Below are positions 1 to 8,825 of a DNA stretch of 64,000 bases, piece by piece. A program made the translations under genes and the position numbers. Below the pieces are notes generated by a model. It saw nothing but the letters and a program-made list of their open reading frames with translations, did no database searches and was not told the origin of the DNA. The stretch is from positions 124,001-188,000 of the forward strand of contig NZ_JAJEWM010000003.1 of NCBI RefSeq assembly GCF_020687685.1, written 5' to 3'. The stretch is from Tessaracoccus sp. OS52 (GTDB lineage: Bacteria; Actinomycetota; Actinomycetes; Propionibacteriales; Propionibacteriaceae). Every line of letters starts with the position of its first letter. Positions within the stretch are counted from its first letter, which is position 1.

Positions 1-269
1 TCGGGCTCGGGCGCGGCGTGGGGCTCGGGTTCGCCGTCGTTGATCTCGATGATCGGGGTTCCGATGTCCACGGTGGTGCCCTCTGCGATCAGCAGTGAGG
101 TCACGGTGCCGGCCCACGGCGAGGGCAGCTCGACCAGCGACTTGGACGTCTCGATCTCCACGAGCACGTCGTTGACCTCGACGGTGTCGCCCTCGGCCAC
201 CCGCCAGGCCACGATCTCGGCCTCGGCCAGACCCTCACCCGGGTCGGGAAGTAGGAACTGTCGCTTCAT
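1..269 (-). CDS. pdhC: Dihydrolipoyl acyltransferase (E2) of a 2-oxo acid dehydrogenase, N-terminal part
   Basis: Only the first 89 or so residues are inside the window; the gene runs off the left edge. The visible part is a lipoyl domain: it starts [14 protein letters not shown] and carries the lipoylation lysine in [15 protein letters not shown]. It then enters an Ala/Pro/Glu-rich linker ([10 protein letters not shown]). E2 carries acyl groups on its swinging lipoyl arm between E1 and E3. It lies 8 bp after the E1 beta stop, so it is the third gene of the operon. Whether the complex uses pyruvate or branched-chain 2-oxo acids cannot be read from this fragment. Confidence 0.9.
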   Translation of the reverse strand, partial: MKRQFLLPDPGEGLAEAEIVAWRVAEGDTVEVNDVLVEIETSKSLVELPSPWAGTVTSLLIAEGTTVDIGTPIIEINDGEPEPHAAPEP

Positions 270-277
270 CGGGGCTC

Positions 278-1255
278 CTAGTAGGCGAGGGACGCGTCGA
301 CGGCGTCCAGGATTCGGTCCACGGAGGGGAGGAACTCGTCCTCGACCCGCGAGTGCGGATATGGCATGTCGTAGCCGGTGACCCGCTTCACAGGCGATTC
401 CATCACGTAGAACAGGTCCTCGTGCAGCCTGGCCGCGATCTCCGCACCGACGCCGAGCGTACGCTGCGCCTCGTGCACGACGATGGCGCGCCGGGTCCGG
501 CGGACCGACGCCGTGACCGTCACCCAGTCGATCGGGCTGAGGGTGCGCAGGTCGATGACCTCCAGCGAGGTGCCCTCCTCGGCAGCGATGGCGGCGGCGT
601 CGAGGCACGTCTTCACCATGGGGCCGTAGGCCAGGATGGTCGCGTCGGAACCGTAGCGGGCCACCTGCGCCTGGTGCATCGGCTGCGGCCGGGCGGAGAA
701 GTTCACCTGGTCCTTGACGTGGTAGCGGCGCTTGGGCTCGAGGAAGATGACCGGGTCGTCGGAGGAGATGGCCTGCTGGATCATCCAGTAGGCGTCTCCA
801 GCGTTGGAGCAGGTGACCACCTTCAGCCCGGGAGTGTGGACGAAGTAGGCCTCCGGCGATTCGGAGTGGTGCTCGATGGAGCCGATGGCGCCGCCGTAGG
901 GGATCCGGATCACGATGGGCATCCGCGTCCGGCCGGCCGTGCGGGCGTGCAGCTTGGCCACCTGGGTCACGATCTGGTCGAAGGCGGGGAACACGAAGCC
1001 GTCGAACTGGATCTCGACCACCGGGCGGTACCCGCGCATCGCCAACCCGATGGCGGTCCCGACGATGCCGGACTCGGCCAGCGGGGTGTCGATCACGCGG
1101 TTCTCACCGAACTCCGCCTGCAGCCCCTCGGTGATGCGGAAGACGCCGCCCAGCTTGCCGATGTCCTCTCCCATCAGGAGCACCTTCGGGTCCGCCTGCA
1201 GGGACCGCCGCAGGCCGAGGGTGAGGGCCTTCGCAAGCGTCATGGTCTGGCTCAT
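278..1255 (-). CDS. pdhB: 2-oxo acid dehydrogenase E1 component, beta subunit
   Basis: This is the thiamine-diphosphate enzyme subunit that pairs with E1 alpha to decarboxylate a 2-oxo acid and acylate the E2 lipoyl arm. The 325-residue product has the family start ([15 protein letters not shown], then [10 protein letters not shown]), the conserved [11 protein letters not shown] segment and the C-terminal transketolase fold with [13 protein letters not shown] near the end. Length is normal. Its ATG overlaps the E1 alpha stop (TGATG), so translation is coupled. A longer frame upstream is only a shadow inside E1 alpha. Related actinobacterial complexes called Pdh have been shown to prefer branched-chain 2-oxo acids, so bkdB is an equally fair name. 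Confidence 0.93.
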   Translation of the reverse strand: MSQTMTLAKALTLGLRRSLQADPKVLLMGEDIGKLGGVFRITEGLQAEFGENRVIDTPLAESGIVGTAIGLAMRGYRPVVEIQFDGFVFPAFDQIVTQVAKLHARTAGRTRMPIVIRIPYGGAIGSIEHHSESPEAYFVHTPGLKVVTCSNAGDAYWMIQQAISSDDPVIFLEPKRRYHVKDQVNFSARPQPMHQAQVARYGSDATILAYGPMVKTCLDAAAIAAEEGTSLEVIDLRTLSPIDWVTVTASVRRTRRAIVVHEAQRTLGVGAEIAARLHEDLFYVMESPVKRVTGYDMPYPHSRVEDEFLPSVDRILDAVDASLAY

Positions 1256-2349
1256 CAGGCCTCCTCGAATCCGGCGTTGTACTCCGCGTACTCGCGGTGC
1301 TGGGCGTCCAGCGCGACGGTGTTCTCGGCGTAGACGTCGTCGAACAGTTGGTCCATGGTCCGCGGGACCAGCTCCTGGATCCAGGAGCGGATCTCGGCGC
1401 CGTAGTCCTGCGCGTCGGCGTCCAGCTGGGCCAGGTGCGAGTCGTCGATGACGCCCTGCTCGCGCAGGTACGTGGTCAGCCGGGTGATGGGGTCGCGGCC
1501 CTTCCAGATCTCGGTCTCGGAATCGGTGCGGTACTTGGTCGGGTCGTCGGAGGTGGTGTGCGCACCCATCCGGTAGGTGAACGCCTCGATGAAGGTGGGC
1601 CCCTCGCCGCTGCGCGCCCGCTCCAGCGCCCACTCGGCCACCGCCTGGACCGCGAGCACGTCGTTGCCGTCCACCTGGACACCGGGAAAGCCGAAGCCCC
1701 GCACGCGCTCGAACAACGGGATCCGCGACTGCAGCGACATCGGCTCCGAGATGGCCCACTGGTTGTTCTGGCAGAAGAACACGACGGGCGCGTTGTAGCT
1801 GGCCGCGAACACGAACGCCTCGTTGACGTCTCCCTGCGAGGACGCGCCGTCGCCGTGGTAGACGATCACGGAGGCGTTCCGGTCAGGGTCCTCGTTGCCG
1901 ACCATGCCGTCGAACTGAAGACCCATGGCGTAACCGGTGGCGTGCAGGGCCTGCGTGCCGATCACGATCTGGTAGTTGCGGAACCGGTCCAGTTGCTCCC
2001 AGTCGCCGTGGTCCGTGCCGCGGAACAGCGCCAGCAGCTGCCTCATCGGGATGCCCAGGCACATCGCGACGCCGTGCTCGCGGTAGCTGGGAAACACCAT
2101 GTCCGTGGGGGCCAAGGCCCGGGCCGAACCCACCTGGGCGGCCTCCTGACCCAGCGACGGTGGCCACATGCCCAGCTCGCCCTTGCGCTGCAGGGCGGTT
2201 GCCTCCGCGTCGAAGCGCCGCGCCATGGTCATGTCGCGCAGTCGGTCGACGAGGTCGGCGTCGGTGCCCGCCCAGCTGAACTCGTCGTTCTCGACGCGTC
2301 TGCCATCGGGCGTGAGGAGCTGCACCATCTGGTCACTTTGTCCACGCAC
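1255..2349 (-). CDS. pdhA: 2-oxo acid dehydrogenase E1 component, alpha subunit
   Basis: This 364-residue subunit binds thiamine diphosphate. The binding motif GDGASSQGDVNEAF ending about 30 residues later in FFCQNNQW is plain. The phosphorylation-loop region YRMGAHTTSDDPTKYR also matches the family. The segment TALQRKGELGMWPPSLGQEAAQVGSA resembles the branched-chain type found in mycobacteria. I chose the GTG at 2349 because GGAAGGGA sits 5-6 bases upstream; an ATG at 2328 is possible, and the frame open to 2544 has no such support. It is first in the operon with E1 beta and E2, behind 15-bp iterons. Confidence 0.92.
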   Translation of the reverse strand: MRGQSDQMVQLLTPDGRRVENDEFSWAGTDADLVDRLRDMTMARRFDAEATALQRKGELGMWPPSLGQEAAQVGSARALAPTDMVFPSYREHGVAMCLGIPMRQLLALFRGTDHGDWEQLDRFRNYQIVIGTQALHATGYAMGLQFDGMVGNEDPDRNASVIVYHGDGASSQGDVNEAFVFAASYNAPVVFFCQNNQWAISEPMSLQSRIPLFERVRGFGFPGVQVDGNDVLAVQAVAEWALERARSGEGPTFIEAFTYRMGAHTTSDDPTKYRTDSETEIWKGRDPITRLTTYLREQGVIDDSHLAQLDADAQDYGAEIRSWIQELVPRTMDQLFDDVYAENTVALDAQHREYAEYNAGFEEA

Positions 2350-2371
2350 GGCGATCCCTTCCGCAGTTGGG

Positions 2372-2406
2372 TTACGGCACCGTAGCTTACGGGCCCGTAG
2401 CTTACG
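2372..2406 (-). promoter_or_regulatory. Three 15-bp iterons upstream of the E1 alpha gene
   Basis: Read on the minus strand, CGTAAGCTACGG occurs twice, 15 bp apart. A third copy of its first five bases (CGTAA) follows after another 15 bp. The half GTAAGCTAC is nearly self-complementary. The set lies 23-57 bp before the GTG start, where a repressor or activator of the dehydrogenase operon would bind. No regulator gene is adjacent, so the ligand is unknown. Confidence 0.55.
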
Positions 2407-2603
2407 TTTTCCACCGGCACGCCGAATCCGCGTGGCGGCGGGCGGCGGACTGCCCGATCGTCGACCGGAGGGCAGCCAAGTGACCTGCGGGTTACCCGCA
2501 GATGAACGACACGATAACCCCTTGACCTTTCCCTGCGCGGGCACAAGAGTGACGACCAGTGCTCAACGAGGCATGCCCACATCCCCGACCGGAGAGAAGG
2601 AAA

Positions 2604-5045
2604 ATGAAGAAGTTGACTCCACGCCTGGCCGCTGGCCTGGCCCCAGCAATGGTGCTGGGTGGTTTGACCTTCGGCACGGTGGCCGCCCCCACCGTCGCCC
2701 ACGCCTACACCGAGTGTGTTGCCCCGGACTCCACCGTCTCCGTCTTCAGCTTCAACGACTTCCACGGCCGCGTGGAGAGCGCGGCCCGGCTCTTCACCGT
2801 CGTGGAGAACGAGCGGGATGCCGTCGGCGAGGACAACGTCCTGCTGCTCAGTGCAGGTGACAACATCGGCGCCTCCACCTTCGTCTCCATGATTCAGAAC
2901 GACAATCCGACCCTGGAGATCCTCGACGCCATCGACGTCGACGCCGTCGCCGCTGGCAACCACGAGTTCGACAAGGGCTGGGCTGACCTGCGCGACCGCG
3001 TCATTCCCTTCGGTTCGGCCACCATCCCCTACCTGGCGGCCAACGTCTACACCGAGGGCACCACCGACGTCCCGGCACCGCTCGCGGAGTACGACACCTT
3101 CACCAAGGGCGGCCTCGAGATCGCCGTGATCGGCGCCGTGACCGGCGACCTGCCCTCCCTCGTCTCCCCCGCCGGGCTCACCGGGCTCACCGTCGGTGAC
3201 CCGGTGGAGGCCATCAACCGGGTCGCAGCGGAGATCGAGGCGGCCGGCACCGCGGACGTCGTCATCGCCTCCATCCACGAGGGCGCCCCCGACGGCTGGA
3301 CCATCGAACGCGACGGCACCATCACCGAGGACGCCACGATCGAGGACAACGCCGCCACCCCCGGCGCCTTCGCCGACATGGCGAACGAGCTCGAACCCAA
3401 CATCGACGTCGTGTTCAACGGCCACACCCACCAGATCTACAACTGGGTCACCCTCGACGACGGCGAGCGCCCCATCCTTCAGGCCTCCTCCTACGGCACC
3501 CACCTCGCCAAGGTCGAGCTGGGAGTCAACAGCGACGGCACCTACTGTGGCATCGCCGGTACCGAACTGCTGCCACGGGCAGCCGCGCCCGGCACCCAGG
3601 CCCGCATCGTCGCCATCCAGGAGATCGTCTCCGAAGCAGTTGCCACTGCCGAGAGCCTCGGTGCCCAGCCCGTCGGGTTCGCCAACCGCGCCATCAGCAC
3701 CCCCGGAGCCGGCAACGCGGACACGCGCAACGTCGAGTCACCGATGACCAACATGGTCGCCCAGATGTTCTACGACCAGCTCAGCAACGGCAACGACGAG
3801 TTCATCGGCGTCCAGAACCCCGGCGGCACCCGCGACAGCTTCGACCGCGGCACCATCACCTACGAGGAAGCCGCTCTGGTCCTGCCGTTCGCGAACTCGC
3901 TGATGACCACGCAGGTCACGGGAGCACAGTTCAAGGAGGCCCTGGAGCAGCAGTGGCAGCGCACTTCCGCAGGTGAGGTCCCCAGCCGTCCCTACCTGGC
4001 CCTTGGCCTGTCCGAGAACGTCTCCTACACCTTTGACGAGTCCCTCCCCGAGGGCGAGCGCATCACCGGGATCCACATCAACGGTGAGCCGATGGACATG
4101 GCCAAGCTGTACACGGTCGGTTCCGGCTCCTTCCTGATCTCCGGGGGCGACAACTTCCGGGCGTTCGGCGAAGGCGTCAACACCGCCGACACCGGCCGTG
4201 CGGACCTCGAGGCCTGGGTGGAATGGGTCGAGCAGCAGGACGCCCTGTGGCCCGACTACTCCAAGCGCGGCGTCTCCCTGACCGACGTGCCCACCACCCT
4301 GACCGAGGGCGCAGCCCCGGTGGAGGTCGTCGTCGGAGCGCCGCTCGAGGGCGGCGTACAGGTGGACACGCTCGACATGTTCCTCAACGACTCGGGGGAC
4401 AAAGTCTCCCCGCAGGTCGCGAACACCGACGTGACCGCCTGGATCGGTGACGAGATCGTCGGTGGCGGTACCGTCACCGACGGCGTCGCGACGGTGAACC
4501 TCGCCATCGCTCAGGGCACCGAACTCGCCGCCGGCACGCACACCGTCGCGCTCGTGGTGGAGCCCTCCGGCACCGAGGTCCTCTTCGAGGTCAACGTCGC
4601 GCTGACCGCCGAACCAGTCGAACCGGAACAGCCGTTCAACGTCTACACCACCGAGGGCCTCCACCGTCACAACGGGCGGCTCTGGATGACGGCCTGTGAG
4701 CCCTACTCGCAGACCGAGCGCTGCTGGACCCTGATCTGGGCCACGCAGGTCGACATCGTCAATGGTCAGGTGTTCAAGCGCAACGCCTGGACGTTCAACA
4801 ACCTGACCTACCTGCCGATGGCGCGTAGCGCGTGGGCGAACAACCCGCTGGGTTACGAGGGCAAGTGGACGGCCGCCGACGGTCGTCGTTGGTACACCGA
4901 GTGCGACAACGCGCGCACCGGTGACAACGCCTGCCGCTCCTACGCCGAGGTGAGCGTCGTCTCCTCCGTCCCCCGCGCGGGTGGCGGATGGAACTACGTT
5001 CCCGAGAAGAAGTTCGTGTTCAACAACATCGTCCTGTTCAGCTGA
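2604..5045 (+). CDS. Secreted bifunctional metallophosphatase/5'-nucleotidase with a Cys-rich C-terminal module
   Basis: The 813-residue protein begins with a signal peptide (about residues 1-34, ending VAHA). The metallophosphatase domain has the metal-binding motifs FNDFHGR, GDN, GNHEFDKG and NGHTHQIYN. The 5'-nucleotidase C-terminal domain follows (GNADTRNVESPMTN, LPFANSLM). It is expected to hydrolyse nucleotides outside the cell to salvage nucleoside and phosphate. After an Ig-like stretch come about 130 residues with four cysteines (TACEPYS, TERCWT, YTECDN, NACRSY) that are not part of the core enzyme. The start is set by GGAGAGAAGGA before the ATG. The gene is monocistronic, with a strong terminator. 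Confidence 0.9.
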   Translation: MKKLTPRLAAGLAPAMVLGGLTFGTVAAPTVAHAYTECVAPDSTVSVFSFNDFHGRVESAARLFTVVENERDAVGEDNVLLLSAGDNIGASTFVSMIQNDNPTLEILDAIDVDAVAAGNHEFDKGWADLRDRVIPFGSATIPYLAANVYTEGTTDVPAPLAEYDTFTKGGLEIAVIGAVTGDLPSLVSPAGLTGLTVGDPVEAINRVAAEIEAAGTADVVIASIHEGAPDGWTIERDGTITEDATIEDNAATPGAFADMANELEPNIDVVFNGHTHQIYNWVTLDDGERPILQASSYGTHLAKVELGVNSDGTYCGIAGTELLPRAAAPGTQARIVAIQEIVSEAVATAESLGAQPVGFANRAISTPGAGNADTRNVESPMTNMVAQMFYDQLSNGNDEFIGVQNPGGTRDSFDRGTITYEEAALVLPFANSLMTTQVTGAQFKEALEQQWQRTSAGEVPSRPYLALGLSENVSYTFDESLPEGERITGIHINGEPMDMAKLYTVGSGSFLISGGDNFRAFGEGVNTADTGRADLEAWVEWVEQQDALWPDYSKRGVSLTDVPTTLTEGAAPVEVVVGAPLEGGVQVDTLDMFLNDSGDKVSPQVANTDVTAWIGDEIVGGGTVTDGVATVNLAIAQGTELAAGTHTVALVVEPSGTEVLFEVNVALTAEPVEPEQPFNVYTTEGLHRHNGRLWMTACEPYSQTERCWTLIWATQVDIVNGQVFKRNAWTFNNLTYLPMARSAWANNPLGYEGKWTAADGRRWYTECDNARTGDNACRSYAEVSVVSSVPRAGGGWNYVPEKKFVFNNIVLFS

Positions 5046-5066
5046 CCCGCTGCGCTGACGAGATCC

Positions 5067-5100
5067 GGGAGGGGTCGGGCCGCGAGGCCCGGCCCCTCCC
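5067..5100 (+). terminator. Intrinsic terminator of the 5'-nucleotidase gene
   Basis: GGGAGGGGTCGGGCC pairs with GGCCCGGCCCCTCCC around a GCGA loop. The stem is 15 bp with one G-U pair and lies 22 bp after the stop. No long T-run follows, which is usual in high-GC actinobacteria. Confidence 0.85.
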
Positions 5101-5138
5101 GTCGTGTTGGACGCGCGCGACCCTGCGGGTCGGCCGCT

Positions 5139-6092
5139 TCAGAAGGAACCCGGGTCGCCCTCGGTGATGGCGCGGGACCAGAACGGATCCTCCCCCCAGC
5201 CTGCGGGGAATCCCATGACCTCCCGCTCCATCGCGTGCCCCTCGAGCAGTGCCGCGAGTTCACCGGCCCACGGACTCGTGGGGGAAACGGTGAACAGCAT
5301 CGACTGCACGGCCGAGAACACGCAGTAGAGCGTGTCCGAGGCCTCCTCCAGGAGCTTGTCCCAGTTCTCGGGCCAGGCGACGCCCGCCCCGTGCGGAACC
5401 TTGGGGTACTTGCCCAGCCGGGTGTCCCAGAGGCGTTCGTGGTGGGCGGCGATGTTGCGGACTCGAACGAAGACCTCGAGCCAGGACGTCAGGAGCTCGT
5501 CGGTGGATCCGAGTCCCCGTGCGATTGCATCGCGATGGGTCTGCCGCTTCAGCGACTTGTGCACCCTCGTGAGTTGACCGATGCTCAACACCTCGACCAT
5601 CAGCCACGACGGCGGCAGCTCGGGTGTCCGGTACCGCAGCAGGTAGTCCTGGAGAGCGGGGAACGGCTGCTCCAGCGCCTGTGCGACGTTGCCCTGCAGC
5701 ACCCTGAAGTCTCCGAGGTCGCTGAAGTAGTGGGGCCTGGTGTACCAGTGGGAGTCGTTGTCCGCCTTGGACATCACCTCGCTCAGGACGGCCCGGAAGG
5801 CCACCTCGATCCGGGCGAGCGCGTCCATGGCCAGCAGCCGCAGGTCGCGGTCGAAGGAGTACAACGCCAGCACCTGCTCGAACGTCGTCCCAGTCCGGAG
5901 CTGGTGGTCGGCATCGGAGCGCTGGAACGGGGACAGGTAGGGAGCGAGTCGGTAGTAGCCGATGTGGAACAGCGCCCGGCGTGCCCGTTCCCGGTCCTCG
6001 ACGACGAGACCCCTGCGGACCATGAGGTCCACCAGTTCGGCGCTGCTGAGGGGCGGCTTGTCGAAGTGCCCGCCACCCCTGCCGTTCGCCAT
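5139..6092 (-). CDS. Abi_2 family abortive-infection-like protein with HEPN motif
   Basis: The 317-residue protein matches the Abi_2 (AbiD/AbiF-like) family. It has the N-terminal LSSAELVDLMVRRGL and ALFHIGYYRLAPYLSPFQ, then the central RIEVAFRA. Near the end is RNIAAHHERLW, which fits the R-x4-H signature of HEPN ribonucleases. Family members are known from phage-exclusion systems and are thought to cleave RNA on infection. The target here is not known, and no antitoxin or modification gene is adjacent. The start lies 7 bp past the argF stop and lacks a good ribosome site of its own, so it is probably translated from the argF message. Confidence 0.82.
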   Translation of the reverse strand: MANGRGGGHFDKPPLSSAELVDLMVRRGLVVEDRERARRALFHIGYYRLAPYLSPFQRSDADHQLRTGTTFEQVLALYSFDRDLRLLAMDALARIEVAFRAVLSEVMSKADNDSHWYTRPHYFSDLGDFRVLQGNVAQALEQPFPALQDYLLRYRTPELPPSWLMVEVLSIGQLTRVHKSLKRQTHRDAIARGLGSTDELLTSWLEVFVRVRNIAAHHERLWDTRLGKYPKVPHGAGVAWPENWDKLLEEASDTLYCVFSAVQSMLFTVSPTSPWAGELAALLEGHAMEREVMGFPAGWGEDPFWSRAITEGDPGSF

Positions 6093-6099
6093 GCCGGAG

Positions 6100-7098
6100 C
6101 TAGCCCGCGAGGGTGGCGACCAGGATCGCCTTGATGGTGTGCATCCGGTTCTCCGCCTGGTCGAACACGACGCTCGCCGGTGACTCGAACACGTCGTGGG
6201 TGACCTCGAGCGCGCTCATCCCGGTGGCCTGGTAGAGCTCCTCGCCCACCGCCGTGCCGCGGTCGTGGAAAGCGGGCAGGCAGTGCAGGAACCTGGCCTT
6301 CGGGTTGCCGGTGAGCGCCATCAGCTCCGCGTTCACCTGGTAGGGCCGCAGCAGCTCGATCCGCTCGGCCCAAAGTTCCTTGGGCTCGCCGAGCGACAGC
6401 CACACGTCGGTGGCGACGAAGTCCACCCCCGCCACCCCCTCGGCGACGTCGTCGGTCACGGTGATCCGCGCTCCGGTGCGCTCGGCGATGGCTCGCGCCC
6501 GGGCCAGGATCTCCGGCGCGGTCTGTTGTGCGACGGGGGCCACGAGGCGGACGTCGGAGCCCATCATTGCGGCGGAGATCAGCGTGGAGTTCCCGACGTT
6601 GTTGCGCACGTCCCCGACGAATGCGTAGCTGATCTCGGCCAGCGGCTTGCCGGCGTGCTCCAGCATCGTGAGTTGGTCGGCGAGCATCTGGGTGGGGTGC
6701 CAGTCGTCCGTGAGTCCGTTGTAGACCGGTACGCCGGCGTACTCGGCGAGCGTCTCCACCGTCGCCTGCGCGGCGCCCCGGTACTCGATGCCGTGGTACC
6801 AGCGGCCCAGGACGCGGGCGGTGTCTGCCGCCGACTCCTTGTGGCCGACCTGCGAACCGGCCGGATCCAGGTACGTGGTCCGGCCACCCTGCTCCGCAAC
6901 GGCCACCTCGAAGGCGCAGCGCGTGCGGGTGGAGGTCTTCTCGAACACCAGCGCCACCTGCTTGCCGACCAGGCGCTGCTCCTCGCGGCCCTCGCGTCGG
7001 GCGGCCTTCAACTCCGCGGCGAGCGTGAGCAGAGCGCTCCACTCGTCGCTGGTGAAGTCGAGTTCCTTGGTGAAGCTGCGTCCCCGGAGGTCTCCCAC
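6100..7098 (-). CDS. argF: Ornithine carbamoyltransferase
   Basis: This enzyme joins carbamoyl phosphate and ornithine to make citrulline. The 332-residue sequence has the carbamoyl-phosphate motif [15 protein letters not shown], the ornithine-binding HPTQMLAD and the catalytic HCLPAFHD. The [13 protein letters not shown] loop is also found in catabolic ArcB enzymes, so a role in the arginine deiminase route cannot be excluded. No other arginine gene is next to it. The start is GTG with GGAAAGGG seven bases upstream. That ribosome site lies inside a perfect palindrome (7108-7124). Confidence 0.93.
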   Translation of the reverse strand: MGDLRGRSFTKELDFTSDEWSALLTLAAELKAARREGREEQRLVGKQVALVFEKTSTRTRCAFEVAVAEQGGRTTYLDPAGSQVGHKESAADTARVLGRWYHGIEYRGAAQATVETLAEYAGVPVYNGLTDDWHPTQMLADQLTMLEHAGKPLAEISYAFVGDVRNNVGNSTLISAAMMGSDVRLVAPVAQQTAPEILARARAIAERTGARITVTDDVAEGVAGVDFVATDVWLSLGEPKELWAERIELLRPYQVNAELMALTGNPKARFLHCLPAFHDRGTAVGEELYQATGMSALEVTHDVFESPASVVFDQAENRMHTIKAILVATLAG

Positions 7099-7107
7099 GA
7101 GCCGGCC

Positions 7108-7124
7108 CTTTCCATGATGGAAAG
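7108..7124. promoter_or_regulatory. Palindrome over the argF ribosome binding site
   Basis: CTTTCCAT-G-ATGGAAAG is a perfect 8-bp inverted repeat around one base. It lies between the phosphatase stop and the argF GTG and contains the GGAAAG of the argF ribosome site. It could be an operator or a translation-blocking hairpin. It does not look like a classical AT-rich ARG box. Confidence 0.4.
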
Positions 7125-7130
7125 GAAAGC

Positions 7131-7595
7131 CTAGCGGGCGAGCGCCTCAACCTCGTCGAGGATGCCGGGCATGGCGGCCTCGACGTCGGCCAGGGTGTCG
7201 TGGAAGCCCGCGTCATCGCCGTACCAGGGGTCGATGAGCGGGGTGCCCGGCTCCAGTTCGGGGTTGAAGTCGTTGAGCAACCGGAGGTTGACGGCACCCG
7301 GGGCGATCCGGCGGAGCCGCTTGAGTTGGTACGGCTCCACGGCCACGACGAGGTCCGCAGACTCTATGTCGGTTGCCGTGACCTGACGGGCGCGGTGCCC
7401 GTCGGTGTCGTACCCGGCCGCCTTGAGAACTGCCACCGCGCGACGGTCGATCGGATTGCCGAGTTCCTCCGTCGACAGCGCGAAACTGGAGATGTCGACT
7501 TCGAGACCCCGCTCCGCGGCCTGTTTGCGGGCGACCCGCTCGGCCATCGGCGAGCGACAGATGTTGCCGTAACAGACGAAGACTAGGGAGGCCAT
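7131..7595 (-). CDS. Low-molecular-weight protein-tyrosine phosphatase
   Basis: The 154-residue protein opens with the phosphatase P-loop [14 protein letters not shown] (C-x5-R-S) and has the general-acid aspartate in [12 protein letters not shown], as in LMW tyrosine phosphatases. The size is right for a single-domain enzyme. Such proteins remove phosphate from tyrosines, often in polysaccharide export or stress control; the substrate here is unknown. TACGCT lies 7 bases before the ATG, which suggests a leaderless message. argF starts 32 bp downstream and may be co-transcribed. Confidence 0.92.
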   Translation of the reverse strand: MASLVFVCYGNICRSPMAERVARKQAAERGLEVDISSFALSTEELGNPIDRRAVAVLKAAGYDTDGHRARQVTATDIESADLVVAVEPYQLKRLRRIAPGAVNLRLLNDFNPELEPGTPLIDPWYGDDAGFHDTLADVEAAMPGILDEVEALAR

Positions 7596-7725
7596 GCTCT
7601 CCAGCGTAGCCAGCCAGGACGCGGCTGGATCAGCGTTGGGATCCCTCCCAGCCTGGCGCCGGGCGCGCGGGCTACGGCAAATTGGTGGCGCGACTCGGAT
7701 CGTTGGTGCACTGCCCCTCGGGGCC

Positions 7726-8661
7726 TCAACCGAGATGCGGCAGGACGCCGTCCCACACGGCCCGAAGCACGTCGTACATGGCGAACTCCTCATGGCTTGT
7801 CACCGTGACGACCGCATCCTGCTCCGGCAGCACCACCACGAACTGCCCCCGGTTCCCATCCGCCCGCCAAGCCCCCCGGGGAGTGCATTCCCAAACCTGG
7901 AAGCCGTAACCTGCGGCTTCGGGCTCGTCGTCGCGGAGCGTGGGGACCCAATGTGCGTGCATGGCATCAACCCACCCTGCCGGCACCAACTGCTCGCCGT
8001 GCCACTGTCCCCGCTGCAGCAGCAGGCGGCCCAACCGCGCCAGTTCGTCGGTTCGCAGATGGAGTCCGAAGGCAGACCAGGTGTGGCCGGCCCGGCACTC
8101 AGCCCACAACGGGTTCAGGATGCCCAGCGGCAGGAACAGCCGGGGCATGAGGAAGTCACGCAGGTTCTCCCCCGCCACCGCCGCCACCGCGCGGCCCAAC
8201 ATGTAGGTGGAGCCGTTCGAGTACTCGAACCGCTCGCCTGGGGTGGTGAGCAGGGGTGCCGACACGAAATCTCCGGCGACATCGGAGGAGAGCTTCTCCT
8301 CGTCGGTGAACACGGTGGCGGAACTTCCAGAGGTCATCGTCAGAAGGTGTCCCATGGTGACGGCCTCCACACCTTCGGCAGGATCCCGTTCGGTCGGGAC
8401 CAGGTCGAGGAGACGGTCCTCGAGTCCGATCCGCCCCTGTCCATGCAGGATCCCAAACGCCAGCGCGGTGAAGGTCTTGGAGCAGGAGAAGACGTGGATC
8501 GGGTCGTCCGAGCGGAAACGAGCCTCCACGTCGGGACGCCCCCGTCTGTGGAGGTGGATGCCCTGCACGGTGAGTCCCCGCTCCTGTACGAGCCGCGCGA
8601 AGTCGGCCAGCTCCGGGGCCGGCCGCTGCCCGAGATCAACCCTCGCGGGAGTGGGTGCCAT
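7726..8661 (-). CDS. Serine hydrolase of the beta-lactamase (class C-like) family
   Basis: The 311-residue protein has the active-site SxxK as FSCSKTF and the YxN element as YSNGSTYMLG, followed by the family's GLHLRTDELARLGRLLLQ region. It has no clear signal peptide, so it may be a cytoplasmic esterase or peptidase and not a penicillin-targeting enzyme. It starts 1 bp beyond the stop of the small membrane protein upstream. These two and the next upstream gene form a three-gene operon with 1-bp gaps. The substrate is unknown. Confidence 0.85.
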   Translation of the reverse strand: MAPTPARVDLGQRPAPELADFARLVQERGLTVQGIHLHRRGRPDVEARFRSDDPIHVFSCSKTFTALAFGILHGQGRIGLEDRLLDLVPTERDPAEGVEAVTMGHLLTMTSGSSATVFTDEEKLSSDVAGDFVSAPLLTTPGERFEYSNGSTYMLGRAVAAVAGENLRDFLMPRLFLPLGILNPLWAECRAGHTWSAFGLHLRTDELARLGRLLLQRGQWHGEQLVPAGWVDAMHAHWVPTLRDDEPEAAGYGFQVWECTPRGAWRADGNRGQFVVVLPEQDAVVTVTSHEEFAMYDVLRAVWDGVLPHLG

Positions 8662-8662
8662 C

Positions 8663-8824
8663 TCAGAAGAAGTAGAGCGGCAGGCAGATGGCTACGAAGA
8701 GGACGAAGCCCACGAACATCGCGATGGTGATGATGGTCTGGGTCAGCGTCCCACCGGGGAGCTGCTCCGCCGGCTCTGACGCGGGAAGCTCTACGGGCCC
8801 GCCGGTTTCTGATTCGGTGGACAT
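8663..8824 (-). CDS. Small single-span membrane protein
   Basis: A 53-residue protein with a polar N-terminus (MSTESETGGPVELPASEP) and one C-terminal membrane span (TIITIAMFVGFVLFVAICLPLYFF). Nothing in it suggests an enzyme. The start is supported because it lies 1 bp after the upstream stop (TGACATG), and its own stop is 1 bp before the hydrolase start. It resembles many short membrane proteins of unknown role; I do not recognise a family. Confidence 0.7.
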   Translation of the reverse strand: MSTESETGGPVELPASEPAEQLPGGTLTQTIITIAMFVGFVLFVAICLPLYFF

Positions 8825-8825
8825 G

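Noticed and set aside
2229..3503. Long antisense frame across the E1 alpha promoter and the nucleotidase gene
   Set aside because: Composition is Gly/Val/Asp-rich, as expected for the complement of a GC-rich gene, and it spans two real genes and a promoter.
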